DNA from: CAVRCA01 sp963719345
GTDB lineage: Bacteria > Pseudomonadota > Alphaproteobacteria > Acetobacterales > Acetobacteraceae
Assembly: GCA_963719345.1 (NCBI GenBank)
Contig: CAVRCA010000004.1
Location: forward strand, 124,001-188,000
Direction: 5' to 3'
DNA length: 64,000 nt
The notes under the pieces were generated by a model. That model was given only the letters and a program-made list of their open reading frames with translations, searched no databases and was not told the DNA's origin. The translations under genes were made by a program, and so were the position numbers. The stretch's first letter is position 1, and every line of letters begins with the position of its first letter. Of this stretch, positions 1-8,491 are shown piece by piece.

Positions 1-2
1 AC

Positions 3-158
3 GCCGGCGCCACCGTGCGGGCGCGGCACAATCTCGCGGTGGGATTGGTGATGGCGGGCGACGAGCCCGGCGCGCGCCGCTTGCTGAACCAGGATCTCGC
101 CCCGTCCGACGTCAATGCGGCGCTGACCGGGCTGCGCCAGTTCGCCGCGGTGCAGTAG
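3..158 (+). CDS. TadD-like tetratricopeptide protein, C-terminal fragment
   Basis: Open from the window edge to a TAG stop, this is the last 51 residues of a protein whose start lies outside. The tail contains a helix-turn-helix repeat of the form RARHNLAVGLVMAGD followed by LLNQDLAPSDVNAALTGLRQF, which resembles the C-terminal TPR region of TadD-type pilotin/assembly proteins of tad (Flp) pilus loci. Family knowledge: TadD is a lipoprotein that helps secretin assembly. Its neighbours on the opposite strand are TadG- and TadE-like proteins, which supports the assignment. The fragment is short, so another TPR protein cannot be excluded. Confidence 0.6.
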   Translation, partial: AGATVRARHNLAVGLVMAGDEPGARRLLNQDLAPSDVNAALTGLRQFAAVQ

Positions 159-159
159 C

Positions 160-1479
160 CTACTGGGTGAAGCGTGCCGGGATGCTGATTGCGGTCTGCA
201 GCATCGTCTGCAGGGCCGCATTGATCGAGTCGGCGTCCGTCGCCTGGAACGCGAACGCCGGCGATGAGGCGCAGGCCTGCAGATTGGGAAAAATCTGATT
301 CCCAAACGGTGCGACGTTGGCAACGTAGTAGGGATTGGCATAGGGCACGTTCGGCGGGGTGATCGGATAGTATTGCGTGTAGAGCGTCATGATCTGCACA
401 CCCTTCGCCTTCAGCGCCGCGCATTGTGTCGGGTCGAACGGCCCGAGCGTCCGGTTGCCCCCTTGGGCGAAATAATCCGCAACACCGTCGGTGACAATGA
501 ACAGATAACGCAGCGGCGTCGCCGCGCTGGAGCCGTCCCCCGCGGCCGGGAGCGCCGTCGTGATGGACTGCAACGCAAGCGGTATGTTGGTGTCCGCGCT
601 GCCGCCATCAGGCGTCACTGGCAGTGTCACCGATTGTGCCGCCGTCTTGGCTTGCGCGAGATCGGTAGTGGCTGATTGGACGGTGTTGAACGTCGCATTG
701 AAACTGTAGAGTTCAACCTGAAACTGCGGCGCAGTCGGTGACTGGCTGATCGTGTCAATCACACCTTGTACTGCCTGACTGAGCACGTCGATGCGCAGCG
801 GTATCCCGTTCGACTTTGCCACGCCAAAGAAATCATTGTTTCCCGCGTCGTAATGGCAACCGAACGCGCAGGCTTGGTTCTGGGCTACACTCTGGTTATA
901 GGAGTAGGTCAACGCGCCAAGCTTCGCCATGTCGGCCTGCGACGCGGCGATCGCCATCGAGGAAGAGGTATCCATCAGGATCGCGATGTCGAAATAGGGG
1001 CTGTTGGTCCGGCTGGTTGACGCGAGGCCCGAGGCAGGCAGCGTCGGAGCGCCGAACAGTCCGGCGAACTGGGTCGTGTAGGTCGCATTGTAGGTGACCA
1101 GCGCGGTTATCGTCGCGCCGTGACGCGACACCGCGACGTTCAACGCTCCCAGGCTGACACCCGGCATCTGGTTGGCCTGCGCGTAGAACCGTTTCACTCC
1201 CGCCTGCTGCGCCGGCTTGAGCGACGTGTTGGGATTAAGGGCAAAGTCGTTGGACCCCTTGGTCGCCGCGGTCAGCGCGGCGGCGTCGGCAGCAAGGTCG
1301 AGCTGGCCGCGCGTCCAGACGACGGAGCCGACGTCGAAGGCGAGCGCCACGAAGCCCATGACGGGAAGCAGCGTGAGCGCGAACAGCACGGCGGTCGCGC
1401 CCCGCCGGTCGCCGGCACGCCGCACCCACCGTGCAAGCCGGGACGGTGCGCACGACGCTCCGGGTGGGTCCGGGCTCAT
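160..1479 (-). CDS. TadG-like Flp pilus protein with von Willebrand A domain
   Basis: This 439-residue protein has the N-terminal TadE/TadG-type membrane anchor (RRGATAVLFALTLLPVMGF, about residues 25-45, then LDLAADAAALTAA), typical of minor pseudopilin-like proteins. A von Willebrand A domain follows, with a MIDAS-like motif (DIAILMDTSSSM, about residue 165) and a later 'IVTDG' strand. It probably sits in the inner membrane and periplasm as part of the tad pilus. The ATG at 1479 was chosen because it overlaps the stop of the upstream TadE gene as ATGA, indicating translational coupling; in-frame codons further upstream lie inside that gene. Residue numbers are approximate. Confidence 0.8.
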   Translation of the reverse strand: MSPDPPGASCAPSRLARWVRRAGDRRGATAVLFALTLLPVMGFVALAFDVGSVVWTRGQLDLAADAAALTAATKGSNDFALNPNTSLKPAQQAGVKRFYAQANQMPGVSLGALNVAVSRHGATITALVTYNATYTTQFAGLFGAPTLPASGLASTSRTNSPYFDIAILMDTSSSMAIAASQADMAKLGALTYSYNQSVAQNQACAFGCHYDAGNNDFFGVAKSNGIPLRIDVLSQAVQGVIDTISQSPTAPQFQVELYSFNATFNTVQSATTDLAQAKTAAQSVTLPVTPDGGSADTNIPLALQSITTALPAAGDGSSAATPLRYLFIVTDGVADYFAQGGNRTLGPFDPTQCAALKAKGVQIMTLYTQYYPITPPNVPYANPYYVANVAPFGNQIFPNLQACASSPAFAFQATDADSINAALQTMLQTAISIPARFTQ

Positions 1480-2675
1480 CCCGTGTACCCCGGACATTGC
1501 GCTTGCGCCGCTTGCGGTCCGGTCAGCCGCACCCACGCTGCATCCGTGCCCGTCCGCGGCGACATGTATGCCGATTCCATGAACCGCAACCCGGCACCGA
1601 ACAGGGTGGTGAACAGGGGCGTGAAGTCATACGTCACATCGACCACGACCACCGGCGCGGAGGTGAACGCATCCACTGGCAAGGTGGTGATCGAGGCGGG
1701 CTGGGTGTCCGGCGCCTGATTGAGCTGGCCGCACGGCCGTCTCGCGGCGTTCCCTTGCAAGCCTACGCTCCAGGCGACGTTGGCGTTGTAGGTACAATCG
1801 CTCGTGCACCCGGCCACCGTCGGCGTCATCACAACGCTTGAGATGGCGACCCCGTAGGTCGATGCCGGAGCGCTGGAGAGCGTCGGCATCACCGCGAACA
1901 CCGCGGTGCTTACCGTACTCGCCTGCGTCCTGGTCAGACTGTTGGTGTTGGTGGTAGTGGCGGCCATGCCGGTCGCCATGCGAGCGATCGCGTCGGCCGC
2001 GGCGGACAACTGCCACCAGGAGATGACGGCGTTGGTAACGTCGTAGAGCGACATCGCGATGACGACCAGCACGGGCGCCAGCAGCGCGAACTCCAGGGCC
2101 GCCACCCCTCGCCGGTCCGCCGCGGCACGCACCAGTCGCTTCACCGCTCGGTACTCGTTCTGATAGGGCGCGCCGACTGTCACCGACGTCGCCGCGAAAG
2201 AGCCGGCCCCGCTGCCGTCCGGCGCCGGCCAGCTCAGCAGCGGTAGCTGATAGGTGGCCTGCAGCAGCATCAGGCTGCCGCCCTGCCCGGGGCTGAACGG
2301 CGGCGTGCCGTTTGGATTAAGGGTCGATCCCGGAATGTAACTTGTTACCGGTTGAAGCGACACGGTCACTTGGCTGCAATCCAGGAACCACCACCGCGGA
2401 TCACACAGGGTCGCGGCCTGGAATGTGGCCCGGTTGGCCGATAGCTTCTGAGTGCTGTCGACCGCCAGCGCACGGGCGGCATGGTTGGTCGCGAAGTCGA
2501 GCGCCACCTGCACATAGAGCCGGAACCCGAGCGCGATCACGAACAGGGTCAGCCCCAAAAAAGCGGAGCCGGTCAGCGCGAACTCGAGCGCGGTCGCGCC
2601 GCGCCGATCCCGGGCGAGGCGGAGCAGGCGCCGCGCCAGACCTCGCGCTCTCCCCTGATCCCGCCGTTCCGCCAC
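1476..2675 (-). CDS. Double TadE-domain pilus protein (TadE-TadE fusion)
   Basis: The 399-residue product carries two complete TadE-like units in one frame. Each starts with the TadE signature: DRRGATALEFALTGSAFLGL near the N-terminus and DRRGVAALEFALLAPVLVV about 180 residues later, each followed by a hydrophobic anchor. TadE proteins are normally about 150-200 residues and encoded by adjacent genes, so this looks like two neighbouring tadE genes joined. At the junction the codons read TAC CGA GCG GTG AAG; one C-to-T change would make CGA a TGA stop just before a GTG start, so loss of a stop codon (real or sequencing) is a simple explanation. The GTG at 2675 has GGAGAGG a few bases upstream; a TTG at 2678 and a TTG at 2765 are alternatives. 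The gene overlaps the TadG gene by 4 bases. Confidence 0.7.
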   Translation of the reverse strand: MAERRDQGRARGLARRLLRLARDRRGATALEFALTGSAFLGLTLFVIALGFRLYVQVALDFATNHAARALAVDSTQKLSANRATFQAATLCDPRWWFLDCSQVTVSLQPVTSYIPGSTLNPNGTPPFSPGQGGSLMLLQATYQLPLLSWPAPDGSGAGSFAATSVTVGAPYQNEYRAVKRLVRAAADRRGVAALEFALLAPVLVVIAMSLYDVTNAVISWWQLSAAADAIARMATGMAATTTNTNSLTRTQASTVSTAVFAVMPTLSSAPASTYGVAISSVVMTPTVAGCTSDCTYNANVAWSVGLQGNAARRPCGQLNQAPDTQPASITTLPVDAFTSAPVVVVDVTYDFTPLFTTLFGAGLRFMESAYMSPRTGTDAAWVRLTGPQAAQAQCPGYTG

Positions 2676-2863
2676 CAATCCTCTCCGCCAGGGCGCACAG
2701 CGCCAATCGGACGGGCCTAGCGGAAAAGGATGAACGGAAGCTCTACGGGCGGGCTGCCGAGCCAATCCGGCCTGAACGTCGAAATTCCGACGTGGGCCTG
2801 CCGCAATGGACCGCCGATCCCTAAATGGCGTAGGGGAAGATGGCGTTCCGAGGAGGACGGAGA

Positions 2864-3844
2864 ATGTACACCCAGGCGCTGAACGAGGCTCCCGGCGCCG
2901 ACCTGACCGGGGACGCGGAGCAGGCCGGGCGGTTCCAGGCGCGGGTCGACGCCGAGCAGCGGATCGAGGCGAACGACTGGATGCCGGACGCCTACCGGCG
3001 GACGCTGGTGCGGCAGATCAGTCAGCACGCCCATTCCGAGATCGTCGGCCAGCTGCCGGAGGGCAACTGGATCACCCGCGCCCCGTCGCTGCGGCGCAAG
3101 GCGGCGCTGCTCGCCAAGGTGCAGGACGAGTGCGGCCACGGCCTCTATCTCTACGCCGCCGCCGAGACGCTCGGCGTCTCACGCGAGGAGCTGGTCGACC
3201 AACTGCTGGCGGGCCGTGCCAAATACTCGTCGATCTTCAATTACCCGACAATGTCCTGGGCCGACATCGGCGCCATCGGCTGGCTGGTGGACGGTGCGGC
3301 GATCATGAACCAGATCCCGCTCTGCCGGTGCTCCTACGGCCCCTACGCCCGCGCCATGATCCGCGTCTGCAAGGAGGAAAGTTTCCACCAGCGACAGGGT
3401 TTTGAGATCATGCTGACCCTGTGTCGCGGCACCGCCGGGCAGAAGGCGATGGCGCAGGACGCGCTCGACCGTTGGTGGTGGCCGTGCCTGATGATGTTCG
3501 GCCCGCCGGACGGCGAGAGCCAGCACTCCGACCAATCCATGCGGTGGAAGATCAAGCGGTTCGGCAACGACGAGCTGCGTCAGAAATTCGTCGACGCCAC
3601 CGTGCCGCAGGCGCAGCACCTCGGACTGACCCTCCCCGACCCCGCGCTGCGCTTCGACGCGGCGACCGGGCATTGGGAGTATGGGCCGATCGACTGGGAA
3701 GAATTCCGGCAGGTGCTGGCCGGCAACGGTCCGTGCAACCGGGAGCGGCTGGCCGCGCGCCGCAAGGCCCACGCGGACGGCGAGTGGGTGCGCGAAGCCG
3801 CCGCCGCGTTCGCCGCCAAACGCAGCCAGCGCGCGGCCGCCTGA
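2864..3844 (+). CDS. paaA: 1,2-phenylacetyl-CoA epoxidase catalytic subunit A
   Basis: PaaA is the di-iron catalytic subunit of the phenylacetyl-CoA epoxidase, which converts phenylacetyl-CoA to its ring-1,2-epoxide using O2. The 326-residue protein has the ferritin-like carboxylate-bridged di-iron ligands: E59 (AHSEIVGQLPEGNW), the E89-x-x-H92 motif (QDECGHG), and a second E172-x-x-H175 motif (EESFHQRQGFE). The ATG at 2864 is preferred over one at 2840 because AGGAGG/GGAG lies directly upstream and the protein then begins like other PaaA proteins. It is the first gene of paaABCD and is divergent from the pilus genes. About 190 bases upstream presumably hold the promoter; no operator was recognised there. 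Confidence 0.95.
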   Translation: MYTQALNEAPGADLTGDAEQAGRFQARVDAEQRIEANDWMPDAYRRTLVRQISQHAHSEIVGQLPEGNWITRAPSLRRKAALLAKVQDECGHGLYLYAAAETLGVSREELVDQLLAGRAKYSSIFNYPTMSWADIGAIGWLVDGAAIMNQIPLCRCSYGPYARAMIRVCKEESFHQRQGFEIMLTLCRGTAGQKAMAQDALDRWWWPCLMMFGPPDGESQHSDQSMRWKIKRFGNDELRQKFVDATVPQAQHLGLTLPDPALRFDAATGHWEYGPIDWEEFRQVLAGNGPCNRERLAARRKAHADGEWVREAAAAFAAKRSQRAAA

Positions 3845-3856
3845 CGGGAGCGCGAC

Positions 3857-4144
3857 ATGGCCACGCCGAACACTCCGCTCTGGGAGGTTTTCATTCGCAG
3901 CCGCAACGGGCTCGCGCACAAGCACGTGGGCTCGCTGCACGCGACGGACGCCACGTTGGCGCTGCAGGCCGCGCGCGACGTCTACACGCGGCGCGGCGAG
4001 GGGCTGTCGATCTGGGTGGTGCCGTCCGCCGCCATCGTCGCCTCCGATCCTGCCGACAAGGACATGATGTTCGAGCCGACCGCCTCGAAACCGTACCGGC
4101 ACCCGACCTTCTACGAAGTGCCCGACGAGGTCGGCCACATGTAG
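3857..4144 (+). CDS. paaB: 1,2-phenylacetyl-CoA epoxidase subunit B
   Basis: This 95-residue protein has the standard length and features of PaaB, including an N-terminal PLWEVFIRSRNGLAHKHVGS motif and the ending 'YRHPTFYEVPDEVGHM'. PaaB is a small structural subunit that bridges PaaA-PaaC heterodimers in the epoxidase complex and does not bind the di-iron centre. The gene starts 12 bases after paaA stops, with GGAG upstream, so the two are co-transcribed. Confidence 0.95.
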   Translation: MATPNTPLWEVFIRSRNGLAHKHVGSLHATDATLALQAARDVYTRRGEGLSIWVVPSAAIVASDPADKDMMFEPTASKPYRHPTFYEVPDEVGHM

Positions 4145-4172
4145 CGCGAGTCGGAATGGCGGGGAGCAAGCG

Positions 4173-4964
4173 ATGACGGTCGGGTCCATCGAGGTGTCGG
4201 AAACCCCGCTGGTGTTGTTCCTGCTGCGCCGGGCCGACGACGCGCTCATCCTGGGGCACCGGTTGTCCGAATGGTGCGGCCACGCCCCGACGCTCGAGGA
4301 GGACATGGCGCTTGCCAACATGGGCCTCGACCTGATCGGTCAGGCGCGCGCGCTTTACGCCTATGCCGCCGAGGTCGAGCCGGTCCGCGGCGGCGCGCCG
4401 GCGAACGACGAGGATCGCTACGCCTATCTTCGCGACGTCGGGCAGTACCGCAACCTGCTGCTGTGCGAGCAGCCCAATGGCGATTTTGCCCAAACGATCG
4501 TCCGCCAGTTCCTTTACTCCGCCTTTGCCGATCCGTACTGGCGGGCGACGATGCGGTCGGCGGATACCGGCATCGCCGCGATCGCGGCCAAGTCGGAGAA
4601 GGAGAGCGCCTACCACGTCCGGCACAGCGCGGAGTGGGTGATCCGGCTCGGCGACGGCACGGCGGAAAGCCACCGCCGCGCGCAGGACGCGGTGGACGCG
4701 CTGTGGCCGCTCACCGGCGAGATGTTCGACTGCGACGCGGCGGAGCGGGGATTGGTGGACGCGGGCGTCGCCATCGATCCCGCCGGTCTGCGCGAGGCGT
4801 GGCTCGCCCATGTCGACGACGTGTTGCAGCAAGCGACCTTGCGCCGGCCGGAAACCAGCTGGGTGCAGCGCGGCGGCCGCATCGGGCGGCATTCCGAGCA
4901 TCTCGGGCACCTGCTCGCGGAATTGCAGCACCTGCCGCGCTCCTATCCGGGGGCGACCTGGTGA
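4173..4964 (+). CDS. paaC: 1,2-phenylacetyl-CoA epoxidase subunit C
   Basis: The 263-residue product matches PaaC, the structural ferritin-like partner of PaaA. Recognisable blocks are LRRADDALILGHRLSEWCG near the N-terminus, EDMALANMGLDLIGQAR, and SAYHVRHSAEWVIRLGDGT in the middle. In this family PaaC lacks a functional di-iron centre and stabilises the catalytic subunit. The ATG at 4173 is preceded by GGGGAGCA. Its stop overlaps the paaD start (GTGA), as expected for a tightly coupled operon. Confidence 0.95.
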   Translation: MTVGSIEVSETPLVLFLLRRADDALILGHRLSEWCGHAPTLEEDMALANMGLDLIGQARALYAYAAEVEPVRGGAPANDEDRYAYLRDVGQYRNLLLCEQPNGDFAQTIVRQFLYSAFADPYWRATMRSADTGIAAIAAKSEKESAYHVRHSAEWVIRLGDGTAESHRRAQDAVDALWPLTGEMFDCDAAERGLVDAGVAIDPAGLREAWLAHVDDVLQQATLRRPETSWVQRGGRIGRHSEHLGHLLAELQHLPRSYPGATW

Positions 4965-5464
4965 ACCGGATTTCGGCGGACGACGAAGCTCTCTGCGCGA
5001 GAGCGCGCGCCGCCCTGGAAGCGGTGGTCGACCCCGAAATCCCTGTCCTGACCATCGCCGATCTCGGCGTGCTGCGCGACGTCGCGGTCCGCGACGGCCG
5101 CGTCGAGATGGCGATCACGCCGACCTACTCGGGCTGCCCGGCCATGAACATGATTGCCGTCGACATCGACGTGGCGTTGCGGCGCGCCGGCATCATGGGG
5201 GCACAGGTACGCACGGTGCTGTCACCGGCCTGGACCACCGACTGGCTCTCCGACCAGGGGCGCCGCAAGCTGACGGAGTACGGCATCGCGCCGCCGCAGC
5301 CGGGCGGCGGCCGGCGCGCCCTGTTCGGCCTGGACACGGTGCCGTGCCCGCGCTGCGGCAGCACCGACACGGTGCAGCTCGCCGAGTTCGGCTCGACCTC
5401 GTGCAAGGCGTTGTGGCGCTGCCAAAGCTGCCGGGAGCCGTTCGACTATTTTAAGTGCCATTAG
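4961..5464 (+). CDS. paaD: 1,2-phenylacetyl-CoA epoxidase-associated protein D (MIP18/DUF59 family)
   Basis: PaaD is needed for activity of the epoxidase and is thought to act in Fe-S or di-iron centre maturation. The 167-residue protein has the MIP18/DUF59 core (VVDPEIPVLTIADLGVLRDV; TPTYSGCPAMNMI with its conserved Cys) and a C-terminal zinc-ribbon-like cysteine set (CPRCGS ... CKALWRCQSC). The GTG at 4961 overlaps the paaC stop by 4 bases and gives the expected start. A long in-frame extension to 4271 lies inside paaC and is not real. In related operons paaE follows directly; here a foreign-looking gene intervenes. Confidence 0.93.
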   Translation: MNRISADDEALCARARAALEAVVDPEIPVLTIADLGVLRDVAVRDGRVEMAITPTYSGCPAMNMIAVDIDVALRRAGIMGAQVRTVLSPAWTTDWLSDQGRRKLTEYGIAPPQPGGGRRALFGLDTVPCPRCGSTDTVQLAEFGSTSCKALWRCQSCREPFDYFKCH

Positions 5465-5495
5465 GTTAGCCAGCGAATTTTGAGGAAGTGCCGAA

Positions 5496-6275
5496 GTGAC
5501 TACACCCAAAGAAGCGACTCGATCCGATGTGGGCGGGCAGGTTGACGAGGATCATCCTTGGAGAATGCGCACGCGAATGAAGGTTAAGAAGCATTGTAAT
5601 AATTGTGGCATCCCCACGAACCAGGAGATACTCCACCGTGAGGTGACAAGATGGAGCCAGGATTTAGACTTTGATCTCGCCATAGATGGCGGCGACGAAT
5701 TTATCTTGTTGAAGTGCATGGGCTGCGACCGGGTTAGCTTAGCACATGAGTCTTGGTGTTCTGAAAACACAAGCGCGGGCGGCTCACCTATCGTTACGGA
5801 GGCTCGGTATCCCCCCGCAGCGTCGCGTAGTTTTCCAAGCTGGATCAATAAAGCGAAAGGCGGCGCGCCTACTCGCATTGGAGAGTTTTTGAAGGAGATT
5901 TACGTTGCTCTTCACAACGGCAGCTACCGCTTGTGCGCAATTGGCATCAGAGCGCTTTTAGAAGACATAATGGTAAACAAGGTTAAGGATCAGGGAAGCA
6001 TCGGAAAGAATGTAGACGCATTTATCCAGGCCGGTTTTGTCGCCTCGCAATCTACCGGAGAGTTCAGGAACCGTGTTCTCGAAGCAGGTCATGCCGCTAT
6101 GCACAGAGGCTATTCGCCGTCCGAAGAGAATGTTGTTGCTCTATTGGACATTACCGAAAGCATTATTGCAGCAATCTATGTCCATCCAAAGCAGCTAAAA
6201 AGACTTGGAGGTAGCATACCACGCCGGAGACGGCCAAAGAAAACTATAAAGAGTAGCGCCTCAAAGCCTTCATGA
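5496..6275 (+). CDS. DUF4145 domain protein with N-terminal zinc ribbon, inserted in paa operon
   Basis: The 259-residue product has two CxxC pairs (C34/C37 and C74/C77) that look like a zinc ribbon, then a helical DUF4145-type domain (about residues 120-220; IGEFLKEIYVALHNGSYRLC and IGIRALLEDI) and a basic C-terminal tail. DUF4145 occurs alone and attached to restriction or other defence nucleases, but its molecular role is unknown; no function is claimed. The GTG at 5496 is preceded by TGAGGAAG at good spacing. Base use is clearly different: the 60 bases from 5941 contain 25 G/C, against 43 in the 60 bases from 6541. It lies between paaD and paaE on the same strand and overlaps the annotated paaE start as ATGA, so it reads as a horizontally acquired insertion still compatible with operon transcription. 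Confidence 0.75.
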   Translation: MTTPKEATRSDVGGQVDEDHPWRMRTRMKVKKHCNNCGIPTNQEILHREVTRWSQDLDFDLAIDGGDEFILLKCMGCDRVSLAHESWCSENTSAGGSPIVTEARYPPAASRSFPSWINKAKGGAPTRIGEFLKEIYVALHNGSYRLCAIGIRALLEDIMVNKVKDQGSIGKNVDAFIQAGFVASQSTGEFRNRVLEAGHAAMHRGYSPSEENVVALLDITESIIAAIYVHPKQLKRLGGSIPRRRRPKKTIKSSASKPS

Positions 6276-7372
6276 CCCATTTATCGGGGGTGGGTCCGAC
6301 CGTGCCGCGCTTTCACCGGCTCCGCGTCGCCGATGTCAGGCGGGAGACGCCGGACGCGGTGTCGGTCGCCTTCGCGGTGCCGGACGAGTGGCGAGCGCAC
6401 TACGCGTTTGCTCCCGGCCAGTACCTCACCCTGCGCACCGAACTGGACGGCGAGGAGCTGCGTCGTTCCTACTCGATCTGCTCAGGACCGGATGACGGCG
6501 AGCTGCGCATCGCCGTCAAGCGCGTCGACAGCGGCGCGTTCTCCGGCTGGGCCAACAGCGAGTTGCGGCCTGGCGACGCGCTGGACGTGATGACGCCGAC
6601 CGGGCGGTTCGGCGTGCCGCTCGCGCCGGACGAGGCGCGGGTTCATGTCGCCTTCGCCGCCGGTTCGGGGATCACCCCCATCCTCTCGATTGCGCGCGCC
6701 GTGCTGGCGCGCGAGCCGCACAGCCGCTTTTTCCTGTTCTACGGCAACCGCTCGACGGCCGACATGCTGTTCCGCGACGCGCTCGAGGAGCTGAAGGACC
6801 GGTTCGTCGACCGGCTCTCGGTGTTCCACGTGCTGTCGCGGGAGCAGCAGGATATTCCGATCCTCAACGGTCGCCTGGACGCCGACAAGGTGCGCCTCGT
6901 GCTGCGCCACGTCGTGCCGGCGGCGAGCGTCGACCATGTCTTCGTCTGCGGCCCGCTCGGCATGAGCGAGGAGGTGGAGGCGACCCTCCAGGAGCTCGGG
7001 GTGTCGCCGGAGCGCGTGCATGTCGAGCGCTTCGTCTCTTCCTACGAGGGCAAGCCGCGGCCGCGTCCCGCCGTGCCGGCGCCGGACGCGCCGCGGCGGA
7101 TTGCGGCGCTGATCCTCGACGGCAAGCGCAGCGAGATTCCGGTCGCCGATGACGAGGCGGTGCTGGACGCCGCGCTGCGCGCCGGAATGGATTTGCCTTA
7201 CGCCTGCAAGGGCGGGATGTGCAGCACGTGTCGGGCGCGAGTGGTCGAGGGCGCGGTGCGCATGGACCTCAATTTCTCGCTGGAGCCCTGGGAACTGGCG
7301 GCCGGCTACGTGCTGACCTGCCAGTCACATCCCACCACCGAGCGCGTGGTGATCGACTACGACCAGGTCTGA
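6272..7372 (+). CDS. paaE: 1,2-phenylacetyl-CoA epoxidase reductase subunit E
   Basis: PaaE passes electrons from NADPH to the PaaABC oxygenase. The 366-residue protein shows an FAD-binding reductase fold (RRSYSICSGP, about residue 70), an NAD(P)-binding part (AAGSGITPILS; VFVCGPLGMSEEV) and a C-terminal plant-type [2Fe-2S] ferredoxin domain with cysteines at about 312, 317, 320 and 350 (ACKGGMCSTC ... LTCQSH). The ATG at 6272 overlaps the DUF4145 stop, but the first ten residues do not look like PaaE. An in-frame GTG at 6302 gives VPRFHRLRVADVRRET, the usual family start, and was probably the original one before the upstream insertion. Confidence 0.92.
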   Translation: MTHLSGVGPTVPRFHRLRVADVRRETPDAVSVAFAVPDEWRAHYAFAPGQYLTLRTELDGEELRRSYSICSGPDDGELRIAVKRVDSGAFSGWANSELRPGDALDVMTPTGRFGVPLAPDEARVHVAFAAGSGITPILSIARAVLAREPHSRFFLFYGNRSTADMLFRDALEELKDRFVDRLSVFHVLSREQQDIPILNGRLDADKVRLVLRHVVPAASVDHVFVCGPLGMSEEVEATLQELGVSPERVHVERFVSSYEGKPRPRPAVPAPDAPRRIAALILDGKRSEIPVADDEAVLDAALRAGMDLPYACKGGMCSTCRARVVEGAVRMDLNFSLEPWELAAGYVLTCQSHPTTERVVIDYDQV

Positions 7373-7384
7373 TCCTGCCGCGTC

Positions 7385-8491
7385 TCAGCGAAAGCCGTAC
7401 ACCGCCATCGCATTGTCGCGAAAAATCATGCGTTGCTCCTCGGGCGTCAGCTTGATGCGGAAGGCGTAGCGAGGATCGTCGAAGTCCCAGTGCGGGTAGT
7501 CGCTGGAGTACACGATCCGATCCCAGCCGATCCACTCGAAGGTTTGGCGCAGATCCTCAGATTTCTCCGGCTCCTCGACCGGTTGGGTCGCGAACCAGAT
7601 ATTGCTGCGCATGTACTCGGACGGCGGCCGCTTCACCTGCGGCACCTCCGCGCGCATCTTCCTCCAGTGCGCGTCGAGACGCCAGGCCAGGGTCGGCCCC
7701 CACGCGAAGCCGCCCTCGATCAGCACGACCTTCAGCTTGGGGAACGCCTCGAACACGCCCTCCAGGATCAGGCTCGCCGCCTGGTTCTGCATCGAATGGA
7801 CCAGCACGTGGTGGTCTTCGATGTAGAACTGCGGCCAGCCGCCGGCCGAGGGGGCGTTGGCCTGCGTGCCGCCGATGTGCAGCCCGATCGAGAGGTCGTT
7901 CGCCTGCGCCGCCGCGAAGATCGGCCAGTAGCGCCGCCGTCCGAGCGGCTCGGTAGTCTTGGAGCCGAGCTGCACTTGGGCGAACCGCTGGTCGCCGACG
8001 CGCTTCTCGATCTCGCGCACCGAGGCCTCGGCGTCGTCCTGCGGCACCAGGATGGAGGCGCGCAGCCGCGGCTCCTGATCGACGAAGCAGGTTGCCTGCC
8101 AGTCGTTCATCGCCGTGCAGAGTGCCGCTGCCGCATCCAGATTGCGCGCGATGTTGCCGTTCAGCAGCGGCTCCAGCACGCCGTGGCTGATCCCGTAGGG
8201 ATCAAGCAGTTGCTCCCGGATGAACGCCACGTCGGAGCCGGGCGCGCCGCCCCCGGGCGGCCACGCATCGCGCCGCGCGGTGTTCGGGGTGAAACGCGGA
8301 TAGGTGCCTCGGCTCGCGTACGGGCCGCAGACGAAGTAGCCGTATTCCTGGACGTATTGCCGCCAACGCGCCGAAAGGAATGGATCGAGGTCGCGCGCGG
8401 CCTTGAAGCCGGGGTGGATATCGCAGTCGACGATACCGAGTTTGGCGTCGGTCGCGGACGGTGGCTCCAACACCTCGGCGGTGATGCTCAT
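7385..8491 (-). CDS. Amidohydrolase-2 family metal-dependent hydrolase
   Basis: This 368-residue TIM-barrel enzyme belongs to the amidohydrolase-2 (ACMSD-like, PF04909) group, which includes decarboxylases of aromatic acids and hydrolases. The N-terminal metal motif reads VDCDIHP, that is D-x-H rather than H-x-H. Other family landmarks are IGLHIGG (about residue 200), VLIEGGFAW and the terminal SSDYPHWDFDD with a conserved Asp. The substrate cannot be read from sequence. It overlaps the next upstream paralogue as ATGA and lies in an operon starting with pcaHG, which suggests a role in aromatic acid catabolism. It converges with paaE, 12 bases apart. Confidence 0.82.
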   Translation of the reverse strand: MSITAEVLEPPSATDAKLGIVDCDIHPGFKAARDLDPFLSARWRQYVQEYGYFVCGPYASRGTYPRFTPNTARRDAWPPGGGAPGSDVAFIREQLLDPYGISHGVLEPLLNGNIARNLDAAAALCTAMNDWQATCFVDQEPRLRASILVPQDDAEASVREIEKRVGDQRFAQVQLGSKTTEPLGRRRYWPIFAAAQANDLSIGLHIGGTQANAPSAGGWPQFYIEDHHVLVHSMQNQAASLILEGVFEAFPKLKVVLIEGGFAWGPTLAWRLDAHWRKMRAEVPQVKRPPSEYMRSNIWFATQPVEEPEKSEDLRQTFEWIGWDRIVYSSDYPHWDFDDPRYAFRIKLTPEEQRMIFRDNAMAVYGFR

